Positions 1 to 7,026 of a stretch of 15,806 bases of DNA are shown piece after piece. Position 1 is the stretch's first letter. The number at the start of each line of letters is the position of its first letter. The stretch lies in NCBI GenBank assembly GCA_002402315.1, contig DHFP01000255.1, forward strand, positions 1-15,806. The letters run 5' to 3'. The position numbers and the translations under genes are program-made. The notes under the pieces were generated by a model. That model was not told the origin of the DNA and made no database searches. It was given only the letters and a program-made list of their open reading frames with translations. This DNA comes from Clostridiales bacterium UBA4821 (GTDB lineage Bacteria; Bacillota; Clostridia; Acetivibrionales; UBA4821).

Positions 1-78
1 ATCTCTAAATGTATCATCTCAAAAGCTGCTAGAAATCACTGGGGAGTAGAAAGTATGCATTGGACTTTATATTGCTGA
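1..78 (+). pseudogene. C-terminal remnant of a DDE-type (ISAs1-like) transposase
   Basis: The first plus-strand frame is open from the window edge and reads ...ARNHWGVESMHWTL before an early TGA at 76-78. The HWG(V/I)E-S-(M/L)HW signature is what I know from the C-terminal part of ISAs1-like DDE transposases, where the next residues are normally L-D-V followed by some tens more residues. Here the frame breaks right after HWTL, so the gene is cut short. The next frame contains L-D-F at base 60, consistent with a small deletion or a recombination junction at this point. The body of the gene would lie left of the window. Family assignment rests on one short motif. Confidence 0.55.
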
Positions 79-434
79 GAATAGTTATAGATAAAGAAAA
101 TGCTAAGGTAACTATATATGACTGTTTATTAAAACTATATGGCGATAAAGATTCTGTAGCCTCAAAGAGCTTGTATAAAAAATCGCAAATTGATATTTCC
201 AAAATATATAAGATATTGCAGTACAAGACTTTCCAAGACAAAGGCAGAATAATCAGTTTCTTAGAGGAACAAGGAATATCATACGACAAGCTTTTATCAA
301 ATAGTATACAATTTGATACTATTTTGATTGAGGAAAACAAGCTGCATTTTCTTAATTTTAAGATATTAAAGGAATGGGATAAGAATATTTTATTGGATTT
401 TTTTAAAGAACAGAATGTAGAGTTTGTAAATTAA
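60..434 (+). CDS. Unrecognised 124-residue ORF, probably 5'-truncated
   Basis: This open frame starts at a TTG lying inside the transposase remnant, and I see no convincing ribosome binding site before it. The predicted protein is rich in Lys, Ile, Asn and Leu, shows no signal peptide and no membrane segment, and has a helical, charged C-terminal half ending in DFFKEQNVEFVN. I do not recognise a family. The length and sensible amino-acid composition argue for a real protein fragment, but the start is doubtful: the true 5' end may have been lost when the transposase fragment was joined here. It converges on the flavoprotein gene, with only 7 bp between the two stop codons and no obvious terminator. 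Confidence 0.4.
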   Translation: MDFILLRIVIDKENAKVTIYDCLLKLYGDKDSVASKSLYKKSQIDISKIYKILQYKTFQDKGRIISFLEEQGISYDKLLSNSIQFDTILIEENKLHFLNFKILKEWDKNILLDFFKEQNVEFVN

Positions 435-441
435 ATTTGAT

Positions 442-2025
442 TCAACAATTTTTATATTTAGCCATAACCGCCTCGGCTACCCTAATACCATCCACGGCGG
501 CACTGACAATACCGCCTGCATAGCCTGCACCCTCTCCGGCCGGATACAACCCCGTTATACCTTCAGCTTCAAAGCCGGTTCCCCTAAGAATTCTGACCGG
601 CGCTGATGTTCTGGTTTCTACACCTGTCAACACAGCATCTCTCATGGCAAACCCTTTAATCTTCTTATCGAATTCTCCTATGGCCTTTAGCATCATATCA
701 ACTACAAAAGCCGGCAAAGTTTTATTGAGATCATAAGGAACTACGCCGGGCATATAAGTAGGTTTTACCTTTCCCATTGCCGTTGAAACCCTCTTATCGA
801 TAAAATCTCCCAAAGTCTGTACTGGAGCAAGGTACCTGCCGTCTCCGGCTTCAAATGCCGCCCTCTCCCATTTCCTCTGAAACTCAATACCGGCAAGAGG
901 ATGCGGACTGCCGAAATCACCCGGTCCTACAGATACAACAAAAGCACTGTTTGCATTTATGCCATCCCTTGCATGATAACTCATCCCATTTGTAACTGCG
1001 TGTCCTTCCTCAGAGGCTGCAGCAACCACCAATCCACCCGGGCACATGCAAAAGGTATATGCTGCTCGTTCCCCCTGCTTGAAAGCCAACTGGTATTCAG
1101 CCGGGCCAAGCCTGGGATGGCCGGCAAAACTTCCATATTGAGCCATGTCAATAAATTCCTGAGGATGCTCTATCCTGGCGCCAATAGAAAATGGCTTGGA
1201 TACCAGCTTAACATTCCTGCTTAAAAGAAATTGGTACACATCTCTTGCACTATGACCGGCTGCAATCACTACCACCTGCGAATCAATACTGTCTTGGCCA
1301 ACTTTCACTCCCTGTACACATGAGTTGGAATCAATTATTACATCATCCACACGGCTTTTGAATCTGACTTCTCCTCCAAGCCTGATAATCTCATTCCTGA
1401 TATTTTTTATTACTTCTCTTAAAATATCAGTACCAATATGAGGCTTTGCCTTATAATCTATATCTGCTGGCGCTCCGGCACGAATAAATTCCTCCAGCAC
1501 ATTTGATACCCTCTGGTCGTTTATCCTTGTGGTAAGCTTTCCATCCGAAAAGGTTCCCGCTCCTCCTTCGCCAAACTGAACATTCGCTTCGGGATCAAGC
1601 AGACCTCTTTTCCAAAATTCCTTTAGTTTTTCACTCCTGTTCTCTACATCCGGGCCCCTCTCCAATAGCAAAGGCCTGTAACCGTTCCTGGCTAAAATTA
1701 GACCGGCAAACATACCTGCCGGTCCGGTTCCAACTATGATTGGTCTGTTATTCATCCTGAAAGAGCCTTGAATAATGCCGGGCAGCTCCAAATCTTCAAT
1801 TCTTTTAACATCGGGTATTTCGCTTCTTAACTCACCTTGAACCGATACCTCTACTGTATAAACAAATTGTATACTATTCTTCTTCCGTGCATCTATTGCC
1901 TCTTTAACAACCCGGTACTTTTGTATGTCTTCAGGACTAATATGTAATTTCCTGCACAGTTTAGCTTTTAAAGTACTAATATCTTCATCAATCGATAAAC
2001 GCAAGCTGCTTACCAAATAGCGCAT
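442..2025 (-). CDS. FAD-dependent dehydrogenase of the COG2509 type
   Basis: A 527-residue flavoprotein. Residues 1-90 form a family-typical N-terminal domain. A dinucleotide-binding GTGPAG motif follows at about 99-104 with the acidic end of the Rossmann strand (LLLERG) near 119-124. GEGGAGTFSDGKL at about 152-163 is typical of this FAD protein family, and the C-terminus has a second flavin motif (YPAGEGAGYAGG). No transmembrane segment is seen, so it should be cytosolic. Substrate and reaction are unknown for the family. The start is supported by an AGAGGG ribosome binding site about 7 bases upstream. The gene lies 17 bp behind cdaR and is probably co-transcribed with it; from memory, a COG2509 gene commonly sits between cdaR and glmM in clostridia. 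Family confident, function not. Confidence 0.9.
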   Translation of the reverse strand: MRYLVSSLRLSIDEDISTLKAKLCRKLHISPEDIQKYRVVKEAIDARKKNSIQFVYTVEVSVQGELRSEIPDVKRIEDLELPGIIQGSFRMNNRPIIVGTGPAGMFAGLILARNGYRPLLLERGPDVENRSEKLKEFWKRGLLDPEANVQFGEGGAGTFSDGKLTTRINDQRVSNVLEEFIRAGAPADIDYKAKPHIGTDILREVIKNIRNEIIRLGGEVRFKSRVDDVIIDSNSCVQGVKVGQDSIDSQVVVIAAGHSARDVYQFLLSRNVKLVSKPFSIGARIEHPQEFIDMAQYGSFAGHPRLGPAEYQLAFKQGERAAYTFCMCPGGLVVAAASEEGHAVTNGMSYHARDGINANSAFVVSVGPGDFGSPHPLAGIEFQRKWERAAFEAGDGRYLAPVQTLGDFIDKRVSTAMGKVKPTYMPGVVPYDLNKTLPAFVVDMMLKAIGEFDKKIKGFAMRDAVLTGVETRTSAPVRILRGTGFEAEGITGLYPAGEGAGYAGGIVSAAVDGIRVAEAVMAKYKNC

Positions 2026-2042
2026 TCCCAGCCCTCTCTAAT

Positions 2043-3245
2043 CTATTTTTCTGAAACCCTCACTTTAACAGTGGAATTTACATCTCCCAATCTAATATTA
2101 CTGTCTGGAGCCATACTTATAGGTAGGTTATGATCTCCAGGTGTTAGACCCTGAACATTTATATGAAGTCCCAATTTCATTACGTCTACCGAATCTAAAG
2201 CTCCATTCCTGCCAACCAACTGCAGCCGGACTTTTGGCTTCACAATGTTGTAAGAATAGTTGTCTGAAGTATTAATAAAGTTAATATTGGTACTTGGTAT
2301 ATCCAAGGTTTTTACTTCTTCCTTTTCAATCCCTATACTGACTTTAACAGCATCATCGAAGTCGGTCTTAATACCATCAGGAATTGAAAGCTTCAAGCTC
2401 TTTGACAAATCCCTGCTTAAACCTGTTATATTCAATCTTGAGGTTTTAATTTCGGTTATATTGTTTATTTTTCCGGACTCACCGTAAACGTATACCTTGT
2501 CAGGACTTACCTTTGTTTCAGAAATATAGTAACCATGAGCCGCCTCACCAGTTAAATTAAGAGCAATAGGCAGCTCCTTAACTTTCGAGTAGTCAATATC
2601 AACCTGTATCCCCTGATTATCTTTTTTCAGACTAGCATTATCGGTGATGTCCTTGTTGCTTTTATTAATAACTCTATAGTTCTTTATAAGTGAAATATCC
2701 TTCTCATGGTTTGTTACATCTATAAATACCCTGACTGCGCCAATACTGTTTACCAGACTCTCTGGTCCGCTAATTGTAACCAGGTTGGGTCTGATAGATT
2801 TGATATCATACCTGGCATCGCTTTTGGGGCCCAGTATTTTTACATCAACTATTGTTGATTTGGAAGTCAGATTCTCTAAAGCAAGCTCTATTTTCGCCGG
2901 CTGTCCTTCAATAACCTCAACACCCTGAGCACCTTGTATTTTAATATCAAGTGGAAATGAAAACTTTCCGACTTTATTAAAGGTTTTCAAATCTGCTACT
3001 ACTTCTATATCACTTTTGGATAGTTTTTTTACAACCTCCTGCTTTCCTTTGACTTTTACGGATGTAGTATAGCTATACTGGTTTGCTAAAGCCAAATCAT
3101 AACCCAGGTTGATTATGCTTACAGGAATATCCTCAAACTCTTTTTTAATCTCCGGATTCTGTATGTTTATAACGTAAATACAGAGAATCAAGGCAATAAA
3201 AACCGATAATAGTCTTAATCTTACATCCTCACCCAATCTTTTCAT
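2043..3245 (-). CDS. cdaR: YbbR-domain protein, regulator of diadenylate cyclase
   Basis: A protein of about 400 residues with one N-terminal membrane anchor (LRLLSVFIALILCIYV) followed by an extracytoplasmic region built of repeated YbbR-like beta domains; the repeating pattern of Val, Ile, Gly and Pro spacing fits three to four copies. In Firmicutes such proteins bind and modulate CdaA, the c-di-AMP synthase. I chose ATG 3245 because the family starts with M-K-x-L near the anchor and AAAGGA lies 12 bases upstream; ATG 3257 is in frame but its ribosome binding site would abut the codon. Normally the gene directly follows cdaA. Here about 1.6 kb of IS110 DNA in the opposite orientation lies between them, so expression depends on read-through or a new promoter. 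The ORF itself is intact. Confidence 0.88.
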   Translation of the reverse strand: MKRLGEDVRLRLLSVFIALILCIYVINIQNPEIKKEFEDIPVSIINLGYDLALANQYSYTTSVKVKGKQEVVKKLSKSDIEVVADLKTFNKVGKFSFPLDIKIQGAQGVEVIEGQPAKIELALENLTSKSTIVDVKILGPKSDARYDIKSIRPNLVTISGPESLVNSIGAVRVFIDVTNHEKDISLIKNYRVINKSNKDITDNASLKKDNQGIQVDIDYSKVKELPIALNLTGEAAHGYYISETKVSPDKVYVYGESGKINNITEIKTSRLNITGLSRDLSKSLKLSIPDGIKTDFDDAVKVSIGIEKEEVKTLDIPSTNINFINTSDNYSYNIVKPKVRLQLVGRNGALDSVDVMKLGLHINVQGLTPGDHNLPISMAPDSNIRLGDVNSTVKVRVSEK

Positions 3246-3330
3246 TTTTATAACCATTCCTTTCGCTCGCTCAAGGCATAAAACGTAATGAAAACGTGCT
3301 TTTGAACGTTATTTGTTTTATAATCAACCC

Positions 3331-3500
3331 AATAGGGCTTACGGTAAACTACAAACCACGGGGAGGTGAGTGGGCTGTCTGACTTGTCAGATGACCGTAT
3401 TTTTATATGTGCAGACCGCCTTTTCAAGCACAAATAAGTGTACCTTTGAGTACGTAACCTTATCTTTGTTTAAACAATCTCGTTTAAATGCTAGGCGTTC
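3331..3500 (+). ncRNA. Candidate IS110 bridge RNA
   Basis: The non-coding left end holds a perfect TATAAT at 3319-3324 (without a good -35 in place) followed by about 170 bases dense in hairpins: TCTGA/TCAGA closing a 4-base loop at 3378-3391, inside an ACGGT...ACCGT pair; TGTGC/GCACA at 3408-3412 and 3428-3432; and ATAAG/CTTAT at 3434-3438 and 3459-3463, enclosing GTAC/GTAC with a 6-base loop. Size and position fit the known IS110-group bridge RNA, which carries a target-binding and a donor-binding loop. Two segments resemble donor guides: CTTTGAG at 3444-3450 is complementary (one G-U pair) to CTCAAGG at the left end (3270-3276), and CAATCTC at 3475-3481 is identical to the right end (4874-4880). 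Limits are approximate and the folding was done by eye. Confidence 0.5.
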
Positions 3501-3559
3501 AGTCAATGCCGTTTCTCCCTATAATCTTTACGAACTTTTCAGTTCAGGAAGGACTCTTT

Positions 3560-4809
3560 ATGTCTTTAAAAATCGTGTACAAAATCTGTTGTGGGATTGA
3601 TGTTCACAAAACTTTTGTTGTTGCTTGCATCGCTTCCACTAGCAAAGAAGGTGTTACCACCTACAAGAGCCACCGCTTTTCCACCTACACTAAAGGTCTC
3701 AAAGATCTGTTACAATGGCTGCTTGAATCTGATTGCAAGGATATCTGCATGGAATCTACAGGTAAATACTGGATTCCGGTGTACAATATCTTGGAAAAAG
3801 GCTGCTCTATTGTACTTGCACATCCTAAGTATGTTAAGGCTATCCGTGGTAAAAAGACTGACAAGAAAGATGCTAAATGGATTGCTGACCTGTTTAAGCA
3901 TGATCTTGTTGCCGGCAGCTTTATGCCTCCTGCTGATATTCGCCAGCTTCGTGACCTTATGCGCTATCGTTACAAACTAACCTGCTTTATGTCCAGTGAA
4001 AAGAACCGCCTTCAAAACTGTCTCACGGTTTCCAATATTCAGTTGGGAAACGTTGTCTCGGACACTTTTGGTAAAAGTTCTAAGAGGATTCTGGACAGGA
4101 TTCTGGAAAACCCTTTAGATACTTCGTTTGATATTGCACCTTTAATTCACGGCTCTATAAAAGATAAAATTCCTGAACTAGAGCTCGCCATTGACGGCTA
4201 TATTACACCGGAACAGGCTGGTAAATTAAAGATTATCAAAAAGCATTTTGAAGATTTGGAATCCCGGAAAACAGAGCTAGAAGAACTAATTCTTGCGCTC
4301 GCCAGTCCCAATCAGCAAGAAATTGACCTAATTCTAACCGCTCCATCCTTTAAGAACATCTTCTCTGCAATAACAGTTATTTCAGAGATTGGTGTCAACA
4401 TGGAGTCTTTCCCTTCGGCGAAACACTTATGCTCTTGGGCAGGTCTTACGCCTACCAATAATGAAAGCGCAGGGAAGAAAAAGTGTCTGTCCGGGTTTCC
4501 AAAGCCGGATGCTATATCAAGCCACTTTTAGTCCAATGCGCTAATTCTGTGGTTAAAAGCGAAAAGCATCCTGAAATCCGTAACCGCTACCTTCGTTTAA
4601 GAAAGCGTCGCGGTCACAAGAAGGCAATCATTGCAATAGCAAGAATGCTTCTAACAGCATTATACAACATGTTAAGTAAAAAAGAACCATACAATGCTGA
4701 ACTTTATCGGGAATCTGACGTTCTTCCTCCTAACCGTGAGATTACTGTAGAGCAGGCCATATTAATAGCAAAATTCCAGGGTTATAGAATCAAGTCAGCT
4801 GCCGTATAA
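3560..4809 (+). pseudogene. IS110-family DEDD transposase, frameshifted
   Basis: The start ATG follows AGGAAGGA with a 6-base spacer. The N-terminal RuvC-like domain is complete, with the DEDD set visible: D14 in GIDVHK, E65 in MESTGKYW, D101 and D104 in KTDKKDAKW. A coiled helical middle leads to the C-terminal transposase domain, whose catalytic serine should be in NNESAGK (about S303). Just after ESAGKKK the frame breaks near base 4483: the expected continuation SVRVSKAGCYIKPLLVQCA is found in the next frame and runs to TAA 4807-4809. Relative to the family pattern, two extra bases (TG after the AAG codon) explain the break. The upstream frame ends after 15 unrelated residues. Unless the ribosome slips in the A-rich run at 4478-4482, the protein loses its C-terminal 100 residues and should be inactive. 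Confidence 0.88.
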
Positions 4810-4882
4810 CATATATATTCAATTTTTTGGCCACCACAAGATGGCTTGTTTGCTGTGCCCTTAAGTGAATGGGCAATCTCTG

Positions 4883-5752
4883 TTATTCTTTTTCAACCTT
4901 CTTCACCTTCCAGAGCATCAATCTTTTCGGGGTGTATTTCTTATCAATAAGGACTTTTAATAAGGCCATCCTCAAATTGTCAATACTTAGATTCCTTGTC
5001 AGGCCCCCATTTATAGCCATTGAAATCTTACCGCTTTCTTCAGAAACAACAACACCTATGGCATCAGAATTTTCACTTATGCCTAAAGCCGCCCTGTGCC
5101 TGGTACCCAGTTCTTTACTGAGGTCATGATTTTCAGTCAACGGCAAAAAGCATGCTGCAGACATAACTTTATCTTCCCTAACAACAACAGCACCATCGTG
5201 AAGCGGAGTGTTTGGAGTGAATATATTAACCAATAATTCTGCAGTTATATCTGCATTTACCGGTATGCCAGTCCTTGTTATATCGCCCATTTTAGTATTC
5301 TTTTCAAATACTATTAATGCTCCTGTAAATGTTTTCGAAAGAACATCTACAGATCTAATCACTTCTTCAATTGCTTTATTCAACTTGTCCTCCTTGGATT
5401 CCTCCTCGAGAACAAACAAATCCTTAAACTTGCTTCTACCAATCTGTTCTAATGCTCTCCTTAGCTCAGGCTGGAAAACTACTAACAAGGCAAGCACGCC
5501 ATATGTCATTGTATTCTTCAGAATATAATTGATTGTTTTTAAATCAAACCACTCACTAAGCTGGGTTGCAACCACTAAAACAATGATACCTTTTATCAGC
5601 TGATATGCACGGGTATCTCTAACCAGAATTATCAGCCAATAGACAACATAGGAAACCACAGATATATCTATGGTAACCCTTATCAGGTCAAAAATATTAT
5701 CAATTCCCATATAACTTATGAAATCTTTGACATAATTCAGAATAGTTTCCAA
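4883..5752 (-). CDS. cdaA: Membrane-bound diadenylate cyclase
   Basis: CdaA joins two ATP into the second messenger c-di-AMP, which in Firmicutes controls potassium and osmolyte uptake and cell-wall homeostasis. About 289 residues: an N-terminal block of three hydrophobic helices (roughly residues 25-100) followed by the DAC catalytic domain. The signature motifs are present: D186-G187-A188 in the PLHDGAVVV stretch and G-T-R-H-R at 216-220. I chose TTG at 5752 because AGGGG lies 8 bases before it; the in-frame GTG at 5761 overlaps that ribosome binding site. A clear promoter stands directly upstream (5786-5814), so this is the first gene of its operon. Its stop codon now borders the IS110 element instead of cdaR. 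The coding region is undamaged. Confidence 0.95.
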   Translation of the reverse strand: METILNYVKDFISYMGIDNIFDLIRVTIDISVVSYVVYWLIILVRDTRAYQLIKGIIVLVVATQLSEWFDLKTINYILKNTMTYGVLALLVVFQPELRRALEQIGRSKFKDLFVLEEESKEDKLNKAIEEVIRSVDVLSKTFTGALIVFEKNTKMGDITRTGIPVNADITAELLVNIFTPNTPLHDGAVVVREDKVMSAACFLPLTENHDLSKELGTRHRAALGISENSDAIGVVVSEESGKISMAINGGLTRNLSIDNLRMALLKVLIDKKYTPKRLMLWKVKKVEKE

Positions 5753-5785
5753 ACACGACACCCCTAGTATCTGCCTTCATAGATA

Positions 5786-5814
5786 ATTATAAGTTGTGCC
5801 AACTAACTTGTCAG
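5786..5814 (-). promoter_or_regulatory. Promoter of cdaA
   Basis: On the minus strand a CTGACA -35 box (5809-5814) and a perfect TATAAT -10 box (5786-5791) are separated by exactly 17 bp. Transcription would begin near 5779, giving a leader of under 30 bases. It is the only good promoter seen for the cdaA-cdaR-flavoprotein series. Confidence 0.75.
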
Positions 5815-5845
5815 CAATTTTTTTAAAATTTAATAATTATTTTTG

Positions 5846-5894
5846 TTAATAAATTAAACATCCACCATAATATGGTGGATGTTTAATTTATTAA
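5846..5894 (-). terminator. Long palindrome ending the AmmeMemoRadiSam block
   Basis: A perfect 22-bp inverted repeat (5846-5867 with 5873-5894) with a 5-base loop, GC-rich near the loop (CATCCACCA) and AT-rich at its base. It lies 13 bp beyond the stop of the broken radical SAM gene and just before the cdaA promoter. The base of each arm supplies U-rich sequence, but no separate T run follows on either strand, so efficiency as an intrinsic terminator is uncertain. Confidence 0.6.
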
Positions 5895-5907
5895 AGTTAA
5901 ATGTTTC

Positions 5908-6223
5908 CTATTCCATAGTATGGGGATCGGCATGTGCTATTGCCCAGTTTTGGCAAAATGAACATTTGAAATTACAACCGAATGTACCTACTGAAGGAAT
6001 ATAGCTGCCTGGGCAGAAGCGGTATAGAGGTTTCTTTTCTATCGGATCAAGTGAAATGGAAGAAATCTTGCCATAATTGAGTGTGTACAATTTACCGTCT
6101 ACATTGCGCCTGGCTCTGCAAACCCCCTCCTACATCTCCCTCAGTTATTTTGCACCGGTGAGGACACAAACTATAAGCTATACTACTATTATCTGTACCT
6201 TCCCAATATAGTGCATCTTTCAT
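5908..6223 (-). pseudogene. amrS: AmmeMemoRadiSam radical SAM enzyme, frameshifted and truncated
   Basis: Translation starts at ATG 6223 behind AAGGAG with a 6-base spacer and gives MKDALYWEG and CPHRC, the conserved N-terminus of this radical SAM family. The frame then breaks in a G-rich run near 6121-6127; the continuation (GVCRARRNVDGKLYTLNYGK...) lies one frame over, through LDPIEKKPLYRF and PGSYIPSVGTFGCNFKCSFCQNW. The CxxxCxxC cluster motif that binds the 4Fe-4S cluster and SAM is intact. A TAG follows 11 codons later (5908), so the remaining barrel, over two hundred residues in normal members, is absent. Neither the 4-base excess in the G run nor the missing C-terminus is compatible with a working enzyme. 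The AMMECR1 partner gene lies upstream in the same orientation. Confidence 0.85.
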
Positions 6224-6233
6224 AATCTTCTCC

Positions 6234-6261
6234 TTAGAGCTTATTCACGAATAAGCTCTAA
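6234..6261 (-). promoter_or_regulatory. Hairpin overlapping the ribosome binding site of the radical SAM remnant
   Basis: A perfect 12-bp inverted repeat (6234-6245 with 6250-6261) with a 4-base loop CACG. On the minus strand it lies between the AMMECR1 gene and the radical SAM remnant, and its 3' arm shares two bases with the AAGGAG ribosome binding site (6230-6235). It could lower translation of the remnant or stabilise the upstream message; without a T run it is not a classical terminator. Confidence 0.55.
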
Positions 6262-6331
6262 ATATGTTTAATGGTTATCATTCTGCAAGGATGAATTTTA
6301 CCTCTTTCTTCCCAGCATACGGCACTTGCCG

Positions 6332-6871
6332 CTACTTTGTCCCATGACGTATAACCTCAAACCTCTCAAGGTAAAATTCTTCATCTGGCCTGATACCCGC
6401 TTTCTGGAGGGCTATCATCACCTGATGCTCTGGTGTGTCTACACCTTCAAGATCAGGGAGCAGCAAACCTGACCGCCGGCCTGACCTGACAATCACCCCA
6501 TACCTTTTAACATCCAGCTTATCTAGAGAGTCAATCTGCTCAGCATCAGATAAAACATCAACGCTATAGGTTATCTCCGGCAGCTCCTTATCCTGAATAG
6601 GGTAAAACCTCGGATCACCTGTACCGGCACTGATAGCATTCTGAATTATCTCCTCAGCTATACTGTCCGCAGCAGGCATTATGGTGCCTATACACCCTCT
6701 TAAATCGCCATTTCTTTTTAACGAAACAAAAATCCCGGCCCTCCTATTAAGCATCTCTTCAGGAAGTCCAGCAGGTATATCTATGATCTTCCCTGTTCTC
6801 ACGTAATTCTGGAGTGTCAGCTTTGCAAGATTAACGTAGGAATCATGATTGATATTATTAATTTCACTCAT
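6332..6871 (-). CDS. amrA: AMMECR1-domain protein (AmmeMemoRadiSam system protein A)
   Basis: A 179-residue soluble protein that is essentially one AMMECR1 domain. The invariant LRGCIG motif is at 57-62 and DPRF at 86-89; the C-terminus has the usual hydrophobic sheet and ends ERFEVIRHGTK. The biochemical role of AMMECR1 proteins is not established; in bacteria they occur with MEMO/LigB-type proteins and a radical SAM enzyme, suggesting a shared modification or radical-based pathway. The start has AGGGGTG 6 bases upstream. As I recall, many clostridial homologues are single proteins of about 460 residues with a LigB domain in front of the AMMECR1 domain; here the two domains are separate genes with a repeat between them. 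The ORF looks intact and can be translated independently. Confidence 0.9.
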   Translation of the reverse strand: MSEINNINHDSYVNLAKLTLQNYVRTGKIIDIPAGLPEEMLNRRAGIFVSLKRNGDLRGCIGTIMPAADSIAEEIIQNAISAGTGDPRFYPIQDKELPEITYSVDVLSDAEQIDSLDKLDVKRYGVIVRSGRRSGLLLPDLEGVDTPEHQVMIALQKAGIRPDEEFYLERFEVIRHGTK

Positions 6872-6910
6872 ATGTTACACCCCTATATTTTATTGAACTT
6901 TCTCAATAAC

Positions 6911-6999
6911 TCCCTCCGTCAGCTCCGCTGACACCTCCCTCCAAGATGGAGGTTTTTAGCTCCCTCTTAGAGGGGGCTGTCACGTAGTGACTGGGGGAG
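6911..6999. repeat. Palindromic intergenic repeat (MITE/REP-like) between the LigB and AMMECR1 genes
   Basis: About 90 bp made of four consecutive hairpins: GTCAGC/GCTGAC (6918-6923, 6927-6932), ACCTCC/GGAGGT (6933-6938, 6948-6953), AGCTCCCTC/GAGGGGGCT (6958-6966, 6970-6978, one G-T pair) and GTCAC/GTGAC (6979-6983, 6987-6991). The outer ends TCCCTCCGTCA and TGACTGGGGGA also pair imperfectly, so the whole block is a nested palindrome. It resembles short interspersed repeats with CTCCCTC/GAGGGAG cores common in intergenic regions of clostridia. It splits two genes whose products are often fused in relatives. Confidence 0.75.
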
Positions 7000-7026
7000 A
7001 ATCTCTAATCTCGCCGCTTATAAGAT

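Larger units (their letters stand above)
3270..4879 (+). mobile_element. IS110-family insertion sequence between cdaA and cdaR
   Basis: The element lies between the first codons of cdaR and the stop codon of cdaA and is oriented against both. It consists of about 290 bp of left-end non-coding DNA, one DEDD transposase gene, and a right end of about 70 bp. This layout (long left end, short right end) is that of the IS110 group, whose left end encodes a bridge RNA. I place the ends at CT dinucleotides (3270-3271 and 4878-4879) because short segments of the left-end RNA match both flanks there; the exact boundary could shift by several bases. No long terminal inverted repeats or target duplication are seen, as expected for this family. 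A small TGCCC/GGGCA inverted repeat (4856-4860, 4871-4875) lies near the right end. Confidence 0.8.

Noticed and set aside
901..1224. Plus-strand ORF of 107 codons and similar long plus-strand ORFs opposite cdaA, the chemoreceptor, aroA and pheS
   Set aside because: All lie antisense to clearly recognisable genes, lack ribosome binding sites and have compositions typical of shadow frames.
3488..3559. Upstream ATG of the transposase at 3488
   Set aside because: It would add 24 residues with no family counterpart and would overlap the candidate bridge RNA; the ATG at 3560 has AGGAAGGA in front and begins directly before the GIDVHK motif.
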